A DNA stretch of 64,000 bases from Treponema sp. (GCA_017534445.1 JAFXWC010000033.1:48674-112673); one strand, 5' to 3'. Positions 9,312 to 18,840 are shown, numbered from the stretch's first letter. Translations and numbers: made by a program. The notes: generated from the letters alone by a model not told the origin.

Positions 9312-9633
9312 TTTGTCTGTCGTCTACACACAGATGGACAACGTTGCAAAATTCAATGCGTCTCAGAATCAGGTTGCTCAGGCTATAAATCAGTCTGCGC
9401 TTGACAAGGGGGCCATTGATAATTTGGAAAAGTCAAAGACTGTTCAGGAAGCGGCAAAGAATGAATCTACTTCCACAAAAATAAAGAAGGACGGCGGTTC
9501 GGGCGGTGGCTCCGGTGCTTACCAGGGAAATGGCAAGAAGCGGCGTTCTTCTGATGACGGTAAGGAAAAAAACGACGGTCAGCAGGAAATTTCAGATCCA
9601 AGGCTGGGGCTTCATGTTGATATAACGGGGTAG
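9292..9633 (+). CDS. Small protein of unknown function after fapA
   Basis: A 113-residue protein whose ATG lies inside the last codons of the FapA gene (20-base overlap), so it is probably translated by coupling. The first 45 residues look like a structured helix pair (IDLSVVYTQMDNVAKF... QVAQAINQSAL). The rest is a Lys/Ser/Gly-rich low-complexity tail containing GGSGGGSG. There is no signal peptide and no membrane segment. The next gene starts 3 bases after its stop. I do not recognise a family. The tight packing says it is a real gene and part of the fliA-fapA unit. Confidence 0.75.
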   Translation: MAIHPIDLSVVYTQMDNVAKFNASQNQVAQAINQSALDKGAIDNLEKSKTVQEAAKNESTSTKIKKDGGSGGGSGAYQGNGKKRRSSDDGKEKNDGQQEISDPRLGLHVDITG

Positions 9634-9636
9634 GGC

Positions 9637-10494
9637 TTGGTAGTCGTTGCTTTGTTGCTTTGTGCTTTTAATATTCTCCTTTGGATTATAATGCTCATAA
9701 GGTTCAAGCGTCTTTTTTCAACTGACAAAATTATTGAAAAAACGCGTGAAATCATGGACAACATGCTCATGGATTTGAACCGCAATGCCGAGCGTAATGT
9801 TGGTCTTGTTAACGATTCAATCAAAATGCTTAGGGAAGTTCAGGATGAGACACTTCAGGTTCAGCAGGAAGCGGAGCGGCGTATTGCCCTCATGAACGGA
9901 GAGATTGAGTCTGCAAAGAAATCACTTGAATTTGAAAGCAGAATTGCCGGAACTTTGGGGCATGCAAGGGAAGAAGAGGTGGTTGATTCTTCTGCGGAAA
10001 AAGAACAAAAGGCTTCTTCTACCAAGACAAGGCGTGGCGAGTCAAAAAAAGCCTCTCCTTCTCGTAAGCCGGCAGAAAGATCTACCGCGCGGACACGAAC
10101 AAAGCCCTCTTCAAGTGGCATTGATCCCCTTTTCCAGACGAATGCAGTGGTGGATTCCCCTTCGGCAGAGCTTCCAGATGGTGGCAAAACAGGCGGCAGG
10201 TCAGCATCTCTTGCCTCACGCTATAAGAGTGAGCAGATGCAGGGCAACTTGTTCACCGTGGAAAATACCAATTCAGAAGATAAGCAGGCAGTTTCCGAAG
10301 CTAAAAAGACGGAAAGTGTAAAAAAGCCTTCAGGTGAGCCGGAAATTGTTCGCGCGAAAGATCCCGTTGTTGTAAAAAAGAGCATAAACCGCCAGGTTCA
10401 GGAATATGCGGCGCTTGGTATGACAGAAGAAGAAATCGCATCAAAATTAGGAAGAACCGTTCAAGAAATAAAATTAATGCTTGAATTTATATAA
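9637..10494 (+). CDS. SwrB/DUF6115-like membrane-anchored coiled-coil protein
   Basis: A 285-residue protein starting at TTG 9637 behind ACGGGGTAGGG. One hydrophobic anchor spans about 2-21, then a long helix (about 22-110) rich in Glu and Arg, a disordered basic/Ser/Lys linker (115-245), and a C-terminal domain of about 40 residues. The end, EYAALGMTEEEIASKLGRT followed by a short hydrophobic helix, is a compact helix-turn-helix-like unit. Anchor, coiled coil and terminal mini-HTH in a gene just downstream of the motility sigma factor is the plan of Bacillus SwrB/YlxL and of DUF6115 proteins, which promote basal-body maturation. The assignment rests on architecture and position; overall sequence identity is unknown. 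Confidence 0.7.
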   Translation: MVVVALLLCAFNILLWIIMLIRFKRLFSTDKIIEKTREIMDNMLMDLNRNAERNVGLVNDSIKMLREVQDETLQVQQEAERRIALMNGEIESAKKSLEFESRIAGTLGHAREEEVVDSSAEKEQKASSTKTRRGESKKASPSRKPAERSTARTRTKPSSSGIDPLFQTNAVVDSPSAELPDGGKTGGRSASLASRYKSEQMQGNLFTVENTNSEDKQAVSEAKKTESVKKPSGEPEIVRAKDPVVVKKSINRQVQEYAALGMTEEEIASKLGRTVQEIKLMLEFI

Positions 10495-10508
10495 AAATGC
10501 GATATAAT
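10481..10508 (+). promoter_or_regulatory. Promoter for galM, leaderless type
   Basis: TTGAAT at 10481-10486 and a perfect TATAAT at 10503-10508 are separated by 16 bases. Six bases (GTTTTT) separate the -10 box from the ATG at 10515, so transcription should begin at or next to the start codon. No ribosome site precedes that ATG. The -35 lies inside the end of the previous gene. Confidence 0.65.
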
Positions 10509-10514
10509 GTTTTT

Positions 10515-11564
10515 ATGCGTGTTTTAAAGTTAAAGAAATCCCGGTACGGTCTTTTGTCCGACGGCACAAAAATTCATCTTTTTACAATTTCCAATGGAAA
10601 AATGAGTGTTTCCGTAACAAACTACGGGGCAATACTTACAAGCATCCTTTTGCCAGCAAAGGGGGGCGGTAACGTGGACGTTCTCCTGGGCTTTTCAACG
10701 CTGGACGGATTCATCTATGATGACTGTAGCTTTGGAGCTACAGTAGGCCGTTTTGCAAATAGAATCGGCGGTGCTTCGTTCACTTTGGACGGGGTAAAGT
10801 ATGATTTGGACAAGAACGACAACGGCGAGAACATGCTTCACGGTGGCTTTGACCGCTGGGAAAAGAAAGTTTGGAAGGCAAAGAAGGTAAAGACCGAAAA
10901 CGGCATAGGCGTTTGCTTTACCCACATAAGTCCAGACGGAGAGCAGAAATTCCCCGGAACTGTAAAGGCCTGCGTAACATACACCCTTAATGAAGACAAT
11001 GCCCTTACAATTGAATACGAGGCAGAAACAGACAAGGCAACGCCAATAAATCTTACAAACCATGCATATTTCAACCTAAAGGGTTATGCTGGCGGTTCAA
11101 TTGAAGACCAGGAACTCCAGATGTTCTGCAGCAAGTATGTTGAGCCCAGCGACAAGCTTATTCCTACAGGCAGGCTTATAGACGTTGAGGGAACCCCCTA
11201 CGACTTTAAAAAGCCCCATCTTATCGGAAAGGACATTGCAAAGACAGGCATGGGCTATGACCACTGCTACTGCATAGACGGTTTTACCCCGGAAAAAAAG
11301 CTCAACCTTACCGCAATCGTAAAAGATCCGGCTTCGGGAAGAAAAATGGTTGTAAAAACCACAGAACCGGGTGTACAATTGTATACAGCCAATTTCTTGA
11401 GCAATGTTCACGGAAAGAACGGTTTTGTTTACCAGAAGCATGGAGCTTTGTGCCTGGAGGCCGAGGCTTATCCAGATTCTCCTAACAAGAGTGAATTTCC
11501 ATCATGCATAGTGCGTCCGGGGGAAACTTACCGCCAGGTTACGCAGTACGCATTTGAGTTCTAG
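10515..11564 (+). CDS. galM: Aldose 1-epimerase (mutarotase)
   Basis: GalM interconverts alpha and beta anomers of galactose, glucose and similar sugars in the cytoplasm. The 349 residues have the family plan: MSVSVTNYGAILTSI near the start, DDCSFGATVGRFANRI, LHGGFDRWEK with the first active-site His, NLTNHAYFNLKG with the catalytic His, and LCLEAEAYPDSPN with the catalytic Glu near the end. I placed the start at ATG 10515 because family members begin just here; an in-frame ATG at 10497 would lie upstream of the -10 box. The gene appears monocistronic, with no galactose operon near it. Confidence in the function is high; substrate preference is not visible. Confidence 0.93.
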   Translation: MRVLKLKKSRYGLLSDGTKIHLFTISNGKMSVSVTNYGAILTSILLPAKGGGNVDVLLGFSTLDGFIYDDCSFGATVGRFANRIGGASFTLDGVKYDLDKNDNGENMLHGGFDRWEKKVWKAKKVKTENGIGVCFTHISPDGEQKFPGTVKACVTYTLNEDNALTIEYEAETDKATPINLTNHAYFNLKGYAGGSIEDQELQMFCSKYVEPSDKLIPTGRLIDVEGTPYDFKKPHLIGKDIAKTGMGYDHCYCIDGFTPEKKLNLTAIVKDPASGRKMVVKTTEPGVQLYTANFLSNVHGKNGFVYQKHGALCLEAEAYPDSPNKSEFPSCIVRPGETYRQVTQYAFEF

Positions 11565-11568
11565 AAAA

Positions 11569-11602
11569 GGCGGGGCTTCACAGGTTGCCTTGTTTTTTCT
11601 GA
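11569..11602 (+). terminator. Weak candidate terminator after galM
   Basis: AAGGC and GCCTT can pair across a 15-base loop, followed by GTTTTTTC. The stem is only five base pairs, so this is a weak call. Confidence 0.3.
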
Positions 11603-11661
11603 ATTAGTTTTGGATTTTTTCCGCAATTCAGTTTTGTCTTGCGGAGATGAAATATACGGCA

Positions 11662-11690
11662 TTGTTTTGCCATGGAAAAAGTTATATTTT
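11662..11690 (+). promoter_or_regulatory. Promoter for the V-ATPase operon
   Basis: TTGTTT and TATTTT are spaced by 17 bases, with the -10 ending 21 bases before the ATG at 11712. An AGAGAGG ribosome site lies between. It is the best promoter-like match in the 147-base gap after galM. Confidence 0.45.
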
Positions 11691-11711
11691 AATGAAAATA
11701 GAGAGGTCACA

Positions 11712-12476
11712 ATGGACGTCCAGTTACAGGAATTGATCGACAAGATCAAAAGAGATGGTGTTGCCACCGCGGAGACTTCTGCGCAGAAGATTGTTACGGA
11801 AGCGGAGAATAAAGCCGCTTCAATCATCAAGGAAGCAGAGGAAAAGGCTGACGGCATCATTAAAAATGCCAAGGCGGAAACTGAAAGAATGGAAAAAGCC
11901 AGCGAAGATGCCATAGAGCAGGCTGGACGCAACCTGATTATCTCTTTCCGTGAGGGAATCAACAGGGAAATTTCTGCTTTGGTAACGGCTGAGGCAGAAA
12001 AGGCCTTTGACAAGGATTTGCTCAAGAAACTTATTCCTGAAACAGTCAAGGCTTGGGTTTCTTCAAAATCCGGAGAAAATGATTTGTCCGTCCTTCTTCC
12101 TGCAAAGGATTTGAAGGCTTTGGAAAGCACCGTAAAGACCGCCTTAAAGAGCCAGATTTCAAAAGGACTTGTGGTCAAGGGTGATGACTCTCTGAATTCT
12201 GGATTCAGAATCGGAACAAAAGACGGAAGGGCTTTCTATGACTTTAGCGCTGATGAAGTTGCAGGCCTGTTCAGTTCATACTTGAACCCCCGCACAACCC
12301 AGCTTATGATGAATGCCGCAAAGGGAATTCCTTCTGAAAGGGTTGAATTTGATTCTTACGAAGAAGAGGAAAAGCCAGCCTCCAAGAGACCGGGAAGACC
12401 TGCTTCAAAGACGACTGCCAAAACTGCTGCTAAAACAACAACAGCAAGAAAGACTGCTGCAAAAGGAAAAAAATAG
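11712..12476 (+). CDS. atpE: V-type ATPase subunit E with a basic AT-hook-like tail
   Basis: Subunit E forms the peripheral stalk that holds the A3B3 head of a V/A-type ATPase. The 254 residues from ATG 11712 (ribosome site AGAGAGG) begin with a long charged helix (about 5-80, repeated A-E-x-K-A patterns) as in other E subunits, followed by a globular C-terminal domain to about 215. The last 35 residues are unusual: KRPGRPASK, an AT-hook-like sequence, then runs of Ala, Thr and Lys similar to histone H1 tails. E subunits normally stop without such a tail. The stop codon shares one base with the next start. It is first in the seven-gene operon E-DUF2764-A-B-D-I-K. Confidence 0.85.
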   Translation: MDVQLQELIDKIKRDGVATAETSAQKIVTEAENKAASIIKEAEEKADGIIKNAKAETERMEKASEDAIEQAGRNLIISFREGINREISALVTAEAEKAFDKDLLKKLIPETVKAWVSSKSGENDLSVLLPAKDLKALESTVKTALKSQISKGLVVKGDDSLNSGFRIGTKDGRAFYDFSADEVAGLFSSYLNPRTTQLMMNAAKGIPSERVEFDSYEEEEKPASKRPGRPASKTTAKTAAKTTTARKTAAKGKK

Positions 12477-13024
12477 TGGAACATTTGTATTATCTGGTAG
12501 CCCAGTTGCCGGCATTTTCGGTAAACAGCGACAGTAATTCCAAACTTCCCATAACGACGGAGTATTTTAAGGATTTGTGCTCCCGCTTTATGTCCAGCGG
12601 TGCGGCAAAAGCTGCAAAGAGCCTTTCCCTTGAGCCTCCAAAAAAAGCTGAGCCAACAGGTTCCGTTTTCCTTGACCAATGGTATTTAAAGGAACGCAAC
12701 TTGCGCTTTGCTCTTGCCCAAGTGCGCGCACTTAAGATGAAAAAGGAAGCCAAGGACATTCCTATTTCCAGCGACGGAGAGGTTGTTCAGGCTGCGCGTA
12801 CGGCAACAGGTATGGACAGTCCGCTTAGCGCCGAGCAGTATCTTAACGAATACCGTCTTGGCGTTCTGGATAAAATTGCACCACTGGATATTTTTTCTGT
12901 TGATGCGGTTTACTGTTACGGACTTAAGCTCATGCTTGCTGAACGTATGAAGAAGTTTAACAGAGATTTAGGACTCGCTTCTTACCACAAAATTTATGAC
13001 GAGATTCTTGGAGAAAAGAAATGA
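12476..13024 (+). CDS. DUF2764 protein of the V-ATPase operon
   Basis: A 182-residue soluble protein that starts at GTG 12476, overlapping the stop of subunit E by one base, and ends overlapping atpA by four (ATGA). The N-terminus (EHLYYLVAQLPAF) and the two-helix body with ERNLRFALAQVRALK are the DUF2764 pattern found in spirochaete and Bacteroidetes V-ATPase operons. Its exact role is not established. As the operon has no recognisable subunit C, a stator or rotor-adaptor role comparable to subunit C is a reasonable inference: the repeated pattern of short helices with YLKERNLR and YCYGLKLMLAER is reminiscent of C subunits. Confidence 0.8.
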   Translation: MEHLYYLVAQLPAFSVNSDSNSKLPITTEYFKDLCSRFMSSGAAKAAKSLSLEPPKKAEPTGSVFLDQWYLKERNLRFALAQVRALKMKKEAKDIPISSDGEVVQAARTATGMDSPLSAEQYLNEYRLGVLDKIAPLDIFSVDAVYCYGLKLMLAERMKKFNRDLGLASYHKIYDEILGEKK

Positions 13025-14790
13025 CAGATACAAAAGGCAAAGTAGTTGCCGTAAACGGAAACATGGTTTCTGTAGAGTTCAACGGTAAGGTATCTCTCAA
13101 CGAAGTAGGCTACGTCAACGTAGACGGCAAGCTGCTTAAGGGAGAGGTAATCCGTATCCGCGGAAACACGGCACAGATGCAGATTTATGAAATGACGAAC
13201 GGTATTTCAACTGACTGTGAAGTTAAATTTACCGATGACCTTCTTAGCGTAGAAGTTGGACCTGGTCTTTTGGGACAGGTTTACGACGGTTTGCAGAACC
13301 CCCTTCCGCTTCTTGCCAAGCATTCAGGCTACTTCCTTGAGCGCGGTGTCTATCTTCCTGCTCTTGATGAAAAAAAGGAATGGGACTTTACGCCTATAGC
13401 AAAAGAGGGAGATACTGTTCAGGCCGGAGACATTGTCGGTTCTGTTCCTGAAGGACCTTTTACGCACAAGATTCAGGTTCCATACACATTCCTTGGAACG
13501 TACAAGGTAAAGAAGGTTGCAAAGAGCGGTTCATACAAGATTCACGACACAATCGCAACCCTTACCGATGCAAAGGGCAAGTCCCACGACATCTGCATGA
13601 GCTTTAAGTGGCCTGTAAAGAGAGCCGTTGACTGCTATGCAGAGCGCCTTATGCCTTCTGATTCAATGGTAACAAAAGTTCGCCTTATAGACACCTTCTT
13701 CCCGGTTGCAAAGGGTGGTACTTACTGTATTCCGGGCCCATTCGGTGCCGGTAAGACCGTTCTTCAGCACACGACAAGCCGTAACGCCGACGTAGACATC
13801 GTAATCATTGCCGCTTGTGGTGAGCGTGCTGGTGAAGTTGTAGAAACACTTACCGAATTCCCGGAACTTAAGGACCCAAGAACCGGACGTTCCCTTATGG
13901 AGCGTACAATCATCATCTGTAATACGTCTTCAATGCCTGTTGCTTCCCGCGAAGCTTCGGTTTATACGGGTGTAACCCTTGCTGAATACTACCGCCAGAT
14001 GGGACTTCATGTTCTTCTTCTTGCAGACTCAACATCACGTTGGGCACAGGCTATGCGCGAAATGTCCGGCCGTTTGGAAGAGATTCCTGGCGAAGAGGCA
14101 TTCCCTGCATACCTTGAGTCAACAATAGCATCCTTCTATGAACGTGCAGGTATTGTCCGCCTCCGCGACGGTTCAACTGGTTCCGTAACAATCGGTGGTA
14201 CAGTTTCTCCTGCAGGTGGTAACTTTGAGGAACCTGTTACACAGGCAACGCTTAAGGTTGTTGGCGCATTCCACGGTTTGAGCCGCGAACGCTCCGATGC
14301 TCGCCGCTATCCTTCAATTGACCCTCTGGATTCATGGTCAAAGTACAAGCCTTCAATGAATTCCGCATGGGTTGAATATGCCCGCAAGCTTTACAAACGC
14401 GGTCAGGAAGTCAGCTCCATGATGAAGGTTGTTGGCGAAGAAGGTACTTCACTTGATGACTTTATCCTCTACCTTAAGAGTGAATTCCTTGATGCAGTCT
14501 ACATGCAGCAGGATTCATTCGACGAAATTGAAGGTGCCTCAAGTCCAGAGCGCCAGAAATATATGTTCGAGAAGATCGTTGGAATCCTTGGTTCTTCTTT
14601 TGGTGTAAGCGAAAAAGATGAGACCCGCTCCCTCTTTGCAAACTTGCAGCAGGCCTTCAAGGACATGAACTACGCAGAATTCAAGAGCGCCAAGTTCAAG
14701 GACTATGAAAAGATGATAGACGACCTTCTTGCTTCAAAGGAAGCTAAAATCAGCGAAGAAGTGAAAGCCCTTCTTAAGGACGGTCAGTAA
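13021..14790 (+). CDS. atpA: V-type ATPase catalytic subunit A
   Basis: Subunit A is the catalytic, ATP-binding subunit of the V/A-type ATPase head. The 589 residues match the family. The N-terminal beta barrel (1-75) is followed by the A-specific non-homologous insert (about 115-190). The Walker A motif GPFGAGKT is at 239-246 (K245, T246), and [11 protein letters not shown] supplies the catalytic Glu. [15 protein letters not shown] and [10 protein letters not shown] are also conserved. It is translationally coupled to the DUF2764 gene upstream (ATGA overlap) and to atpB downstream (one-base overlap). The motor may run in either direction; coupling-ion specificity resides in subunit K. Confidence 0.97.
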   Translation: MTDTKGKVVAVNGNMVSVEFNGKVSLNEVGYVNVDGKLLKGEVIRIRGNTAQMQIYEMTNGISTDCEVKFTDDLLSVEVGPGLLGQVYDGLQNPLPLLAKHSGYFLERGVYLPALDEKKEWDFTPIAKEGDTVQAGDIVGSVPEGPFTHKIQVPYTFLGTYKVKKVAKSGSYKIHDTIATLTDAKGKSHDICMSFKWPVKRAVDCYAERLMPSDSMVTKVRLIDTFFPVAKGGTYCIPGPFGAGKTVLQHTTSRNADVDIVIIAACGERAGEVVETLTEFPELKDPRTGRSLMERTIIICNTSSMPVASREASVYTGVTLAEYYRQMGLHVLLLADSTSRWAQAMREMSGRLEEIPGEEAFPAYLESTIASFYERAGIVRLRDGSTGSVTIGGTVSPAGGNFEEPVTQATLKVVGAFHGLSRERSDARRYPSIDPLDSWSKYKPSMNSAWVEYARKLYKRGQEVSSMMKVVGEEGTSLDDFILYLKSEFLDAVYMQQDSFDEIEGASSPERQKYMFEKIVGILGSSFGVSEKDETRSLFANLQQAFKDMNYAEFKSAKFKDYEKMIDDLLASKEAKISEEVKALLKDGQ

Positions 14791-16085
14791 TGAACAAAGT
14801 ATACAGCAAAATAGAAAGCATTAACGGAAGCGTTATCACGGTTAAGGCAAACGGAGTAAAGCTCAATGAGCTTGCCGAAATCGAAACACGCTTTGGAAAG
14901 TCACTTGCCGAGGTAAACAAAATCGACGGCGAGAACGTTTCGCTTCAGGTATTTGCGGGTGGACGCGGTGTTGCCACAAACGACAAAATCCGTTTTCTTG
15001 GCCACGACATGCGCGTTTCCTTTAGCGACAACCTTCTTGGACGCATCTTCAACGGTTCAGCAGAGCCACGCGACCACGGTCCTTCTCTTGCGGAAAACCT
15101 TGTTCCAATCGGCGGTCCTTCCGTAAACCCTTCAAAGCGTATTCTTGCAAAGCGCATGATGCGTACTAACATTCCAATGATCGACATGTTCAACACACTG
15201 GTCGTAAGCCAGAAGATTCCTATCTTCTCAATCTCCGGTGAACCATACAACCAGCTTCTTGCCCGTATTGCAATGCAGGCAGAGGCAGACGTAATCGTTC
15301 TTGGCGGCATGGGTCTTAAATATGACGACTACCTTTACTTTAAGAACACTCTCGAAGAGGGTGGCTCTCTTAGCAAGACGGTAATGTTCGTTCATACTTC
15401 TGCAGACCCTACTGTAGAAGCAATGAAGATTCCTGACCTTTCGCTTGCGGTTGCTGAACAGTTTGCCCTCCAGGGAAAAGACGTTCTTGTTCTTCTTACC
15501 GACATGACAAACTTTGCAGACTCAATGAAGGAAATTGCTATCACTCAGGAGCAGGTTCCTTCAAACCGCGGTTATCCGGGAGACCTTTATTCTCAGCTTG
15601 CATCCCGCTACGAAAAGGCTGTTGACTTTGCCGACCAGGGCTCCGTAACGGTTCTTGCTGTAACAACAATGCCTGGTGACGACGTTACTCACCCGGTTCC
15701 AGACAACACGGGCTACATCACGGAAGGCCAGTTCTACCTTAAGGGTGGACGCATCGAGCCATTCGGAAGCCTTTCACGTCTTAAGCAGAACGTAAACGGG
15801 AAGACAAGAAAAGACCACCGTAACCTTATGGACGCAATGATTAAGCTTTACGCCCAGTACAAGGATACTCTGGAAAAGAAGTCCATGGGTTTCAACATGT
15901 CCGCATGGGACGAAAAGCTCCTTAAATACGGCGTAATGTTTGAATCCCAGATGATGGATTTGTCCGTAAACGTTCCTCTTGAAGAGGCTTTGGACAACGG
16001 CTGGAAGATTCTTGCTTCATGTTTTGAAAAGCAGGAAACAGGCCTTAAGACTGAACTTGTTGAACAGTTCTGGCCTAAGAACTAA
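14790..16085 (+). CDS. atpB: V-type ATPase subunit B
   Basis: Subunit B is the non-catalytic nucleotide-site subunit alternating with A in the head. The 431 residues carry the usual features: the [12 protein letters not shown] barrel, [30 protein letters not shown] in place of an intact P-loop, [14 protein letters not shown], and [17 protein letters not shown] segment (here [13 protein letters not shown]). The missing Walker lysine is normal for B. The start overlaps the last base of atpA, and atpD follows after 18 bases. No anomaly was seen. Confidence 0.96.
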   Translation: MNKVYSKIESINGSVITVKANGVKLNELAEIETRFGKSLAEVNKIDGENVSLQVFAGGRGVATNDKIRFLGHDMRVSFSDNLLGRIFNGSAEPRDHGPSLAENLVPIGGPSVNPSKRILAKRMMRTNIPMIDMFNTLVVSQKIPIFSISGEPYNQLLARIAMQAEADVIVLGGMGLKYDDYLYFKNTLEEGGSLSKTVMFVHTSADPTVEAMKIPDLSLAVAEQFALQGKDVLVLLTDMTNFADSMKEIAITQEQVPSNRGYPGDLYSQLASRYEKAVDFADQGSVTVLAVTTMPGDDVTHPVPDNTGYITEGQFYLKGGRIEPFGSLSRLKQNVNGKTRKDHRNLMDAMIKLYAQYKDTLEKKSMGFNMSAWDEKLLKYGVMFESQMMDLSVNVPLEEALDNGWKILASCFEKQETGLKTELVEQFWPKN

Positions 16086-16103
16086 TTTTTGGGAGCTTGA
16101 TTA

Positions 16104-16733
16104 ATGGCTAAGATAAAGCTGACTAAAAATGAGCAGAAGGTTCAGAAAGACGCGCTAAAGATGTACCAGCGCTATCTTCCGACTCTTACGCTTAAAAAAC
16201 AGCAGCTGCAGTCAGAAATACGAACGATAGACGAAAAGGTTCGCGAAGTCCGTGCCCAGAAGAAATCCCTGGAAGAGGACTTTGAGAAATGGATTTCCGT
16301 CTTTGGCGAGCAGGATGCATTCAAGCCTGATATGGTAACCGTAAGGAACATAAAGAAGGGTTGGAGCAACATTGCCGGCGTAAAGATTCCAATTTATGAA
16401 GGTGCTGATTTTGGCCGCGGAGACTACGACCTTTATTCAACACCTTTGTGGATAGACATGGCTGCAGACCGCATGGAAAAGGCTTTGGAGCTTGACCTTC
16501 AGGCAGAAGTGCTTGAGGAGCAGGTAAGGCTTCTTTCCACCGAACTGCGTACCACGACACAGCGCGTAAACCTCTTCGAGAAGGTTAAGATTCCCGAAAC
16601 TAAGGCTAACATCAAGAAAATTGGTGTTTTCCTTGGTGATGAACAGGTTGCCGCCGTTGTGCGCTCAAAGATTTCAAAGAAGAAGCTTCAGGCAGTTGCA
16701 TCTTCAGAAGCAAAAACCAAGGGAGGCAAATAA
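16104..16733 (+). CDS. atpD: V-type ATPase subunit D
   Basis: Subunit D is the central rotor shaft of the V/A-type ATPase, the counterpart of gamma in F-type enzymes. The 209 residues begin with the conserved basic helix (LTKNEQKVQKDALKMYQRYL) and form the expected long antiparallel coiled coil with a short middle domain (GVKIPIYEGADFGRGDYDLY). The C-terminus is Lys-rich. A GGGAG site precedes ATG 16104. The stop overlaps the atpI start by one base. No subunit F, which usually caps D, is found in the operon. Confidence 0.92.
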   Translation: MAKIKLTKNEQKVQKDALKMYQRYLPTLTLKKQQLQSEIRTIDEKVREVRAQKKSLEEDFEKWISVFGEQDAFKPDMVTVRNIKKGWSNIAGVKIPIYEGADFGRGDYDLYSTPLWIDMAADRMEKALELDLQAEVLEEQVRLLSTELRTTTQRVNLFEKVKIPETKANIKKIGVFLGDEQVAAVVRSKISKKKLQAVASSEAKTKGGK

Positions 16734-18742
16734 TGGCAATCGTTCAGATGAAAAAAGTTTCCCTTGTCGTATTGAATTCTCAGCGCAAGGAGTCCTTAAA
16801 GAAGCTGCGAAAAATGGGACTGCTCCATTTGGAGACTGTCCAGGGCAAAGGACCTATTCTTGCTTCATACAAGGAAAATTCTTCTGCCGCGGACAAGGCT
16901 ATCTCTATTATTGACGAGATAAAGTTGCCCAAGAAGCAGTTGCCAGTTCAGGTAAAGCTTTCAAAAGAAGGCGCAATTGAAAAGGCAAAGGAAATTGTTT
17001 CCCTAAATGACAAAAAGAAATCCATGCTGGACAAAATCTCACAGGATATAATCGAGCTTGAAAGGCTTTCTTCCTGGGGGTCTGTGGATCCAGAAGATTT
17101 TGCTTATTTGGCAGAAAAGAGAATATTCCTTTATATGTTCGAAATTCCTCTGGACAAGTATTCGCTTGTCGGAAAGGAATCAAAGACGATATTGGTCAAT
17201 TCCGTTAACAAAACAGCCCGCTTCCTGCTTCTCTCTGAAACAGAAGTGAACGAGCGTCCTGCTGACCTGCCGCCAGAGGCATATTCGGTGCCGGTTCCAG
17301 ACCGTTCTACTGAGCAAATTGCCGCTGACATTGCTGAGTCAAAGGCAAGGATTGCTCAAATAGAAAGCGAGCTTACGGAAGACAAAAAATACCGTGCCGT
17401 CCTTGCAGATTTAAAGAATTCTCTTGCAACAGACATTGAATTCGAAAATCTCTACAGCGGCATGGAACGTGACGAAAGCGAAAATGCTCAGGATGCCAAA
17501 GACTCTGCTGAACCTATGACCGTGGAAGATGCACTTGCTCTTGCCAAGGCCGAGGAAGAAGAGGGTGGCTCAAGGCTTGCATGGGTAACAGGATATGTTC
17601 CTGTTGACTCCCTGGACAAGTTTGAAAGCGAATGCAGGGCTAATGAATGGGCTTATGCTATGGCAGACCCTGCAGAAGAAGACTTTGTTCCTACAAAGCT
17701 TCACAACAACAAGCTTGTAAGCCTTATCTATCCGCTTACGGACTTCTTGGACGTAACCCCTGGCTATCACGAGTATGATATTTCGGGCTGGTTCCTGATG
17801 TTCTTCTGCATATTCTTCGCAATGATTTTTGCGGATGCCGGCTACGGACTTCTGATTGCTCTGTTGGGTCTTTTGCTTTACTTCAAGAGCAAAAAAGGCT
17901 CAAAATCGCTTCCTGTGCTCGTAATTCTTTTGGGCGCATGTACGACGCTTTGGGGAACACTTACATGTTCTCTCTTTGGAATTTCTGCGGACAGGCTGCC
18001 GTCTTGGTTTACGGCTCTTTCTTCTTCAAGTCCTTTTGCCGCTAATACGGTGGGCGAGGATGCTTCCAACACCAACCAGAAGGTGTTCTGCTTTGTACTG
18101 GCATTGATTCAGCTTAGCATTGCACACATAAAGGGCATTGTAAGCAACAGAAAGAGTCTTAAGGCCATAGGTGAATTGGGTTCTCTAATGCAGCTTTGGG
18201 GCATGTTCTACGTTGTAATGAACATGGTTGTTGATTCCAACAAGTTCCCTCTGAGCGACACTGGCATTCCTATAAGGGCATTCGGCTTTACCTTCCCGTC
18301 AAATCTTCCTATTATCTGTATAGGTGTACTTTTGTTCGGGTTTGCGTTAAGCTTTGTCTTCTCCAATTATGACGGAAGCATAGGAAAGTCTGTCTTGGAA
18401 AGCTGTAAGAACATCATCAGCGTGCTTTTGGGCATTGTAAACGTGTTCTCGGACATTGTTTCTTATATCCGTCTCTGGGCTGTAGCTCTTGCGGGTGCCG
18501 CAATCAGCAGTACGGTAAACTCAATGGCTGGACCTATGTTCGGTAAGCTTGCGCTCGTAATCTTTGCGGTAGTTCTTCTTGTGTTTGGTCACGGACTTAA
18601 CATGATGCTGAACCTGCTTTCCGTAATTGTTCACGGCGTACGTCTTAACACCCTCGAATTCTCAACCCACTTGGGAATGACATGGAGCGGAACAAAATAT
18701 AGGCCTTTCAGCGAAGGTGCAAAGCCTTTTGGTGAAGAATAG
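16733..18742 (+). CDS. atpI: V-type ATPase membrane subunit I (subunit a type)
   Basis: Subunit I is the membrane stator that carries the two half-channels for the coupling ion. The 669 residues have a soluble N-terminal arm (1-340, with coiled-coil segments) and a membrane half with seven or eight hydrophobic segments (about 345-660). The key helix is SYIRLWAVALAGAAISST, whose Arg is the essential residue next to the c-ring carboxylate. The preceding helix ends NVFSDIV, as in the family. The N-terminal MKKVSLVVL strand is typical. A 112-base intergenic stretch with hairpins separates it from atpK, unlike the overlapping junctions before it. Confidence 0.95.
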   Translation: MAIVQMKKVSLVVLNSQRKESLKKLRKMGLLHLETVQGKGPILASYKENSSAADKAISIIDEIKLPKKQLPVQVKLSKEGAIEKAKEIVSLNDKKKSMLDKISQDIIELERLSSWGSVDPEDFAYLAEKRIFLYMFEIPLDKYSLVGKESKTILVNSVNKTARFLLLSETEVNERPADLPPEAYSVPVPDRSTEQIAADIAESKARIAQIESELTEDKKYRAVLADLKNSLATDIEFENLYSGMERDESENAQDAKDSAEPMTVEDALALAKAEEEEGGSRLAWVTGYVPVDSLDKFESECRANEWAYAMADPAEEDFVPTKLHNNKLVSLIYPLTDFLDVTPGYHEYDISGWFLMFFCIFFAMIFADAGYGLLIALLGLLLYFKSKKGSKSLPVLVILLGACTTLWGTLTCSLFGISADRLPSWFTALSSSSPFAANTVGEDASNTNQKVFCFVLALIQLSIAHIKGIVSNRKSLKAIGELGSLMQLWGMFYVVMNMVVDSNKFPLSDTGIPIRAFGFTFPSNLPIICIGVLLFGFALSFVFSNYDGSIGKSVLESCKNIISVLLGIVNVFSDIVSYIRLWAVALAGAAISSTVNSMAGPMFGKLALVIFAVVLLVFGHGLNMMLNLLSVIVHGVRLNTLEFSTHLGMTWSGTKYRPFSEGAKPFGEE

Positions 18743-18757
18743 GCTTTTTGTCGGAAG

Positions 18758-18840
18758 TCTGCTTTTGCAGATCTAAAACTTGATAACAGGCGGGTTTTTT
18801 GCCCGTCTTTAAATAGAATAATAAACTGCCCAAAAAGGGC
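18758..18840 (+). promoter_or_regulatory. Hairpin-rich spacer between atpI and atpK
   Basis: Three small hairpins lie in tandem: TCTGC/GCAGA (18758-18771), GGCGGG/CCCGTC with a T-rich loop and TTT after it (18789-18810), and GCCC/GGGC (18828-18840) ending directly before the TAAGGAG ribosome site. The middle one resembles a weak terminator. Together they could attenuate or process the message so that the c-ring gene is made in a different amount from the rest. Confidence 0.5.
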
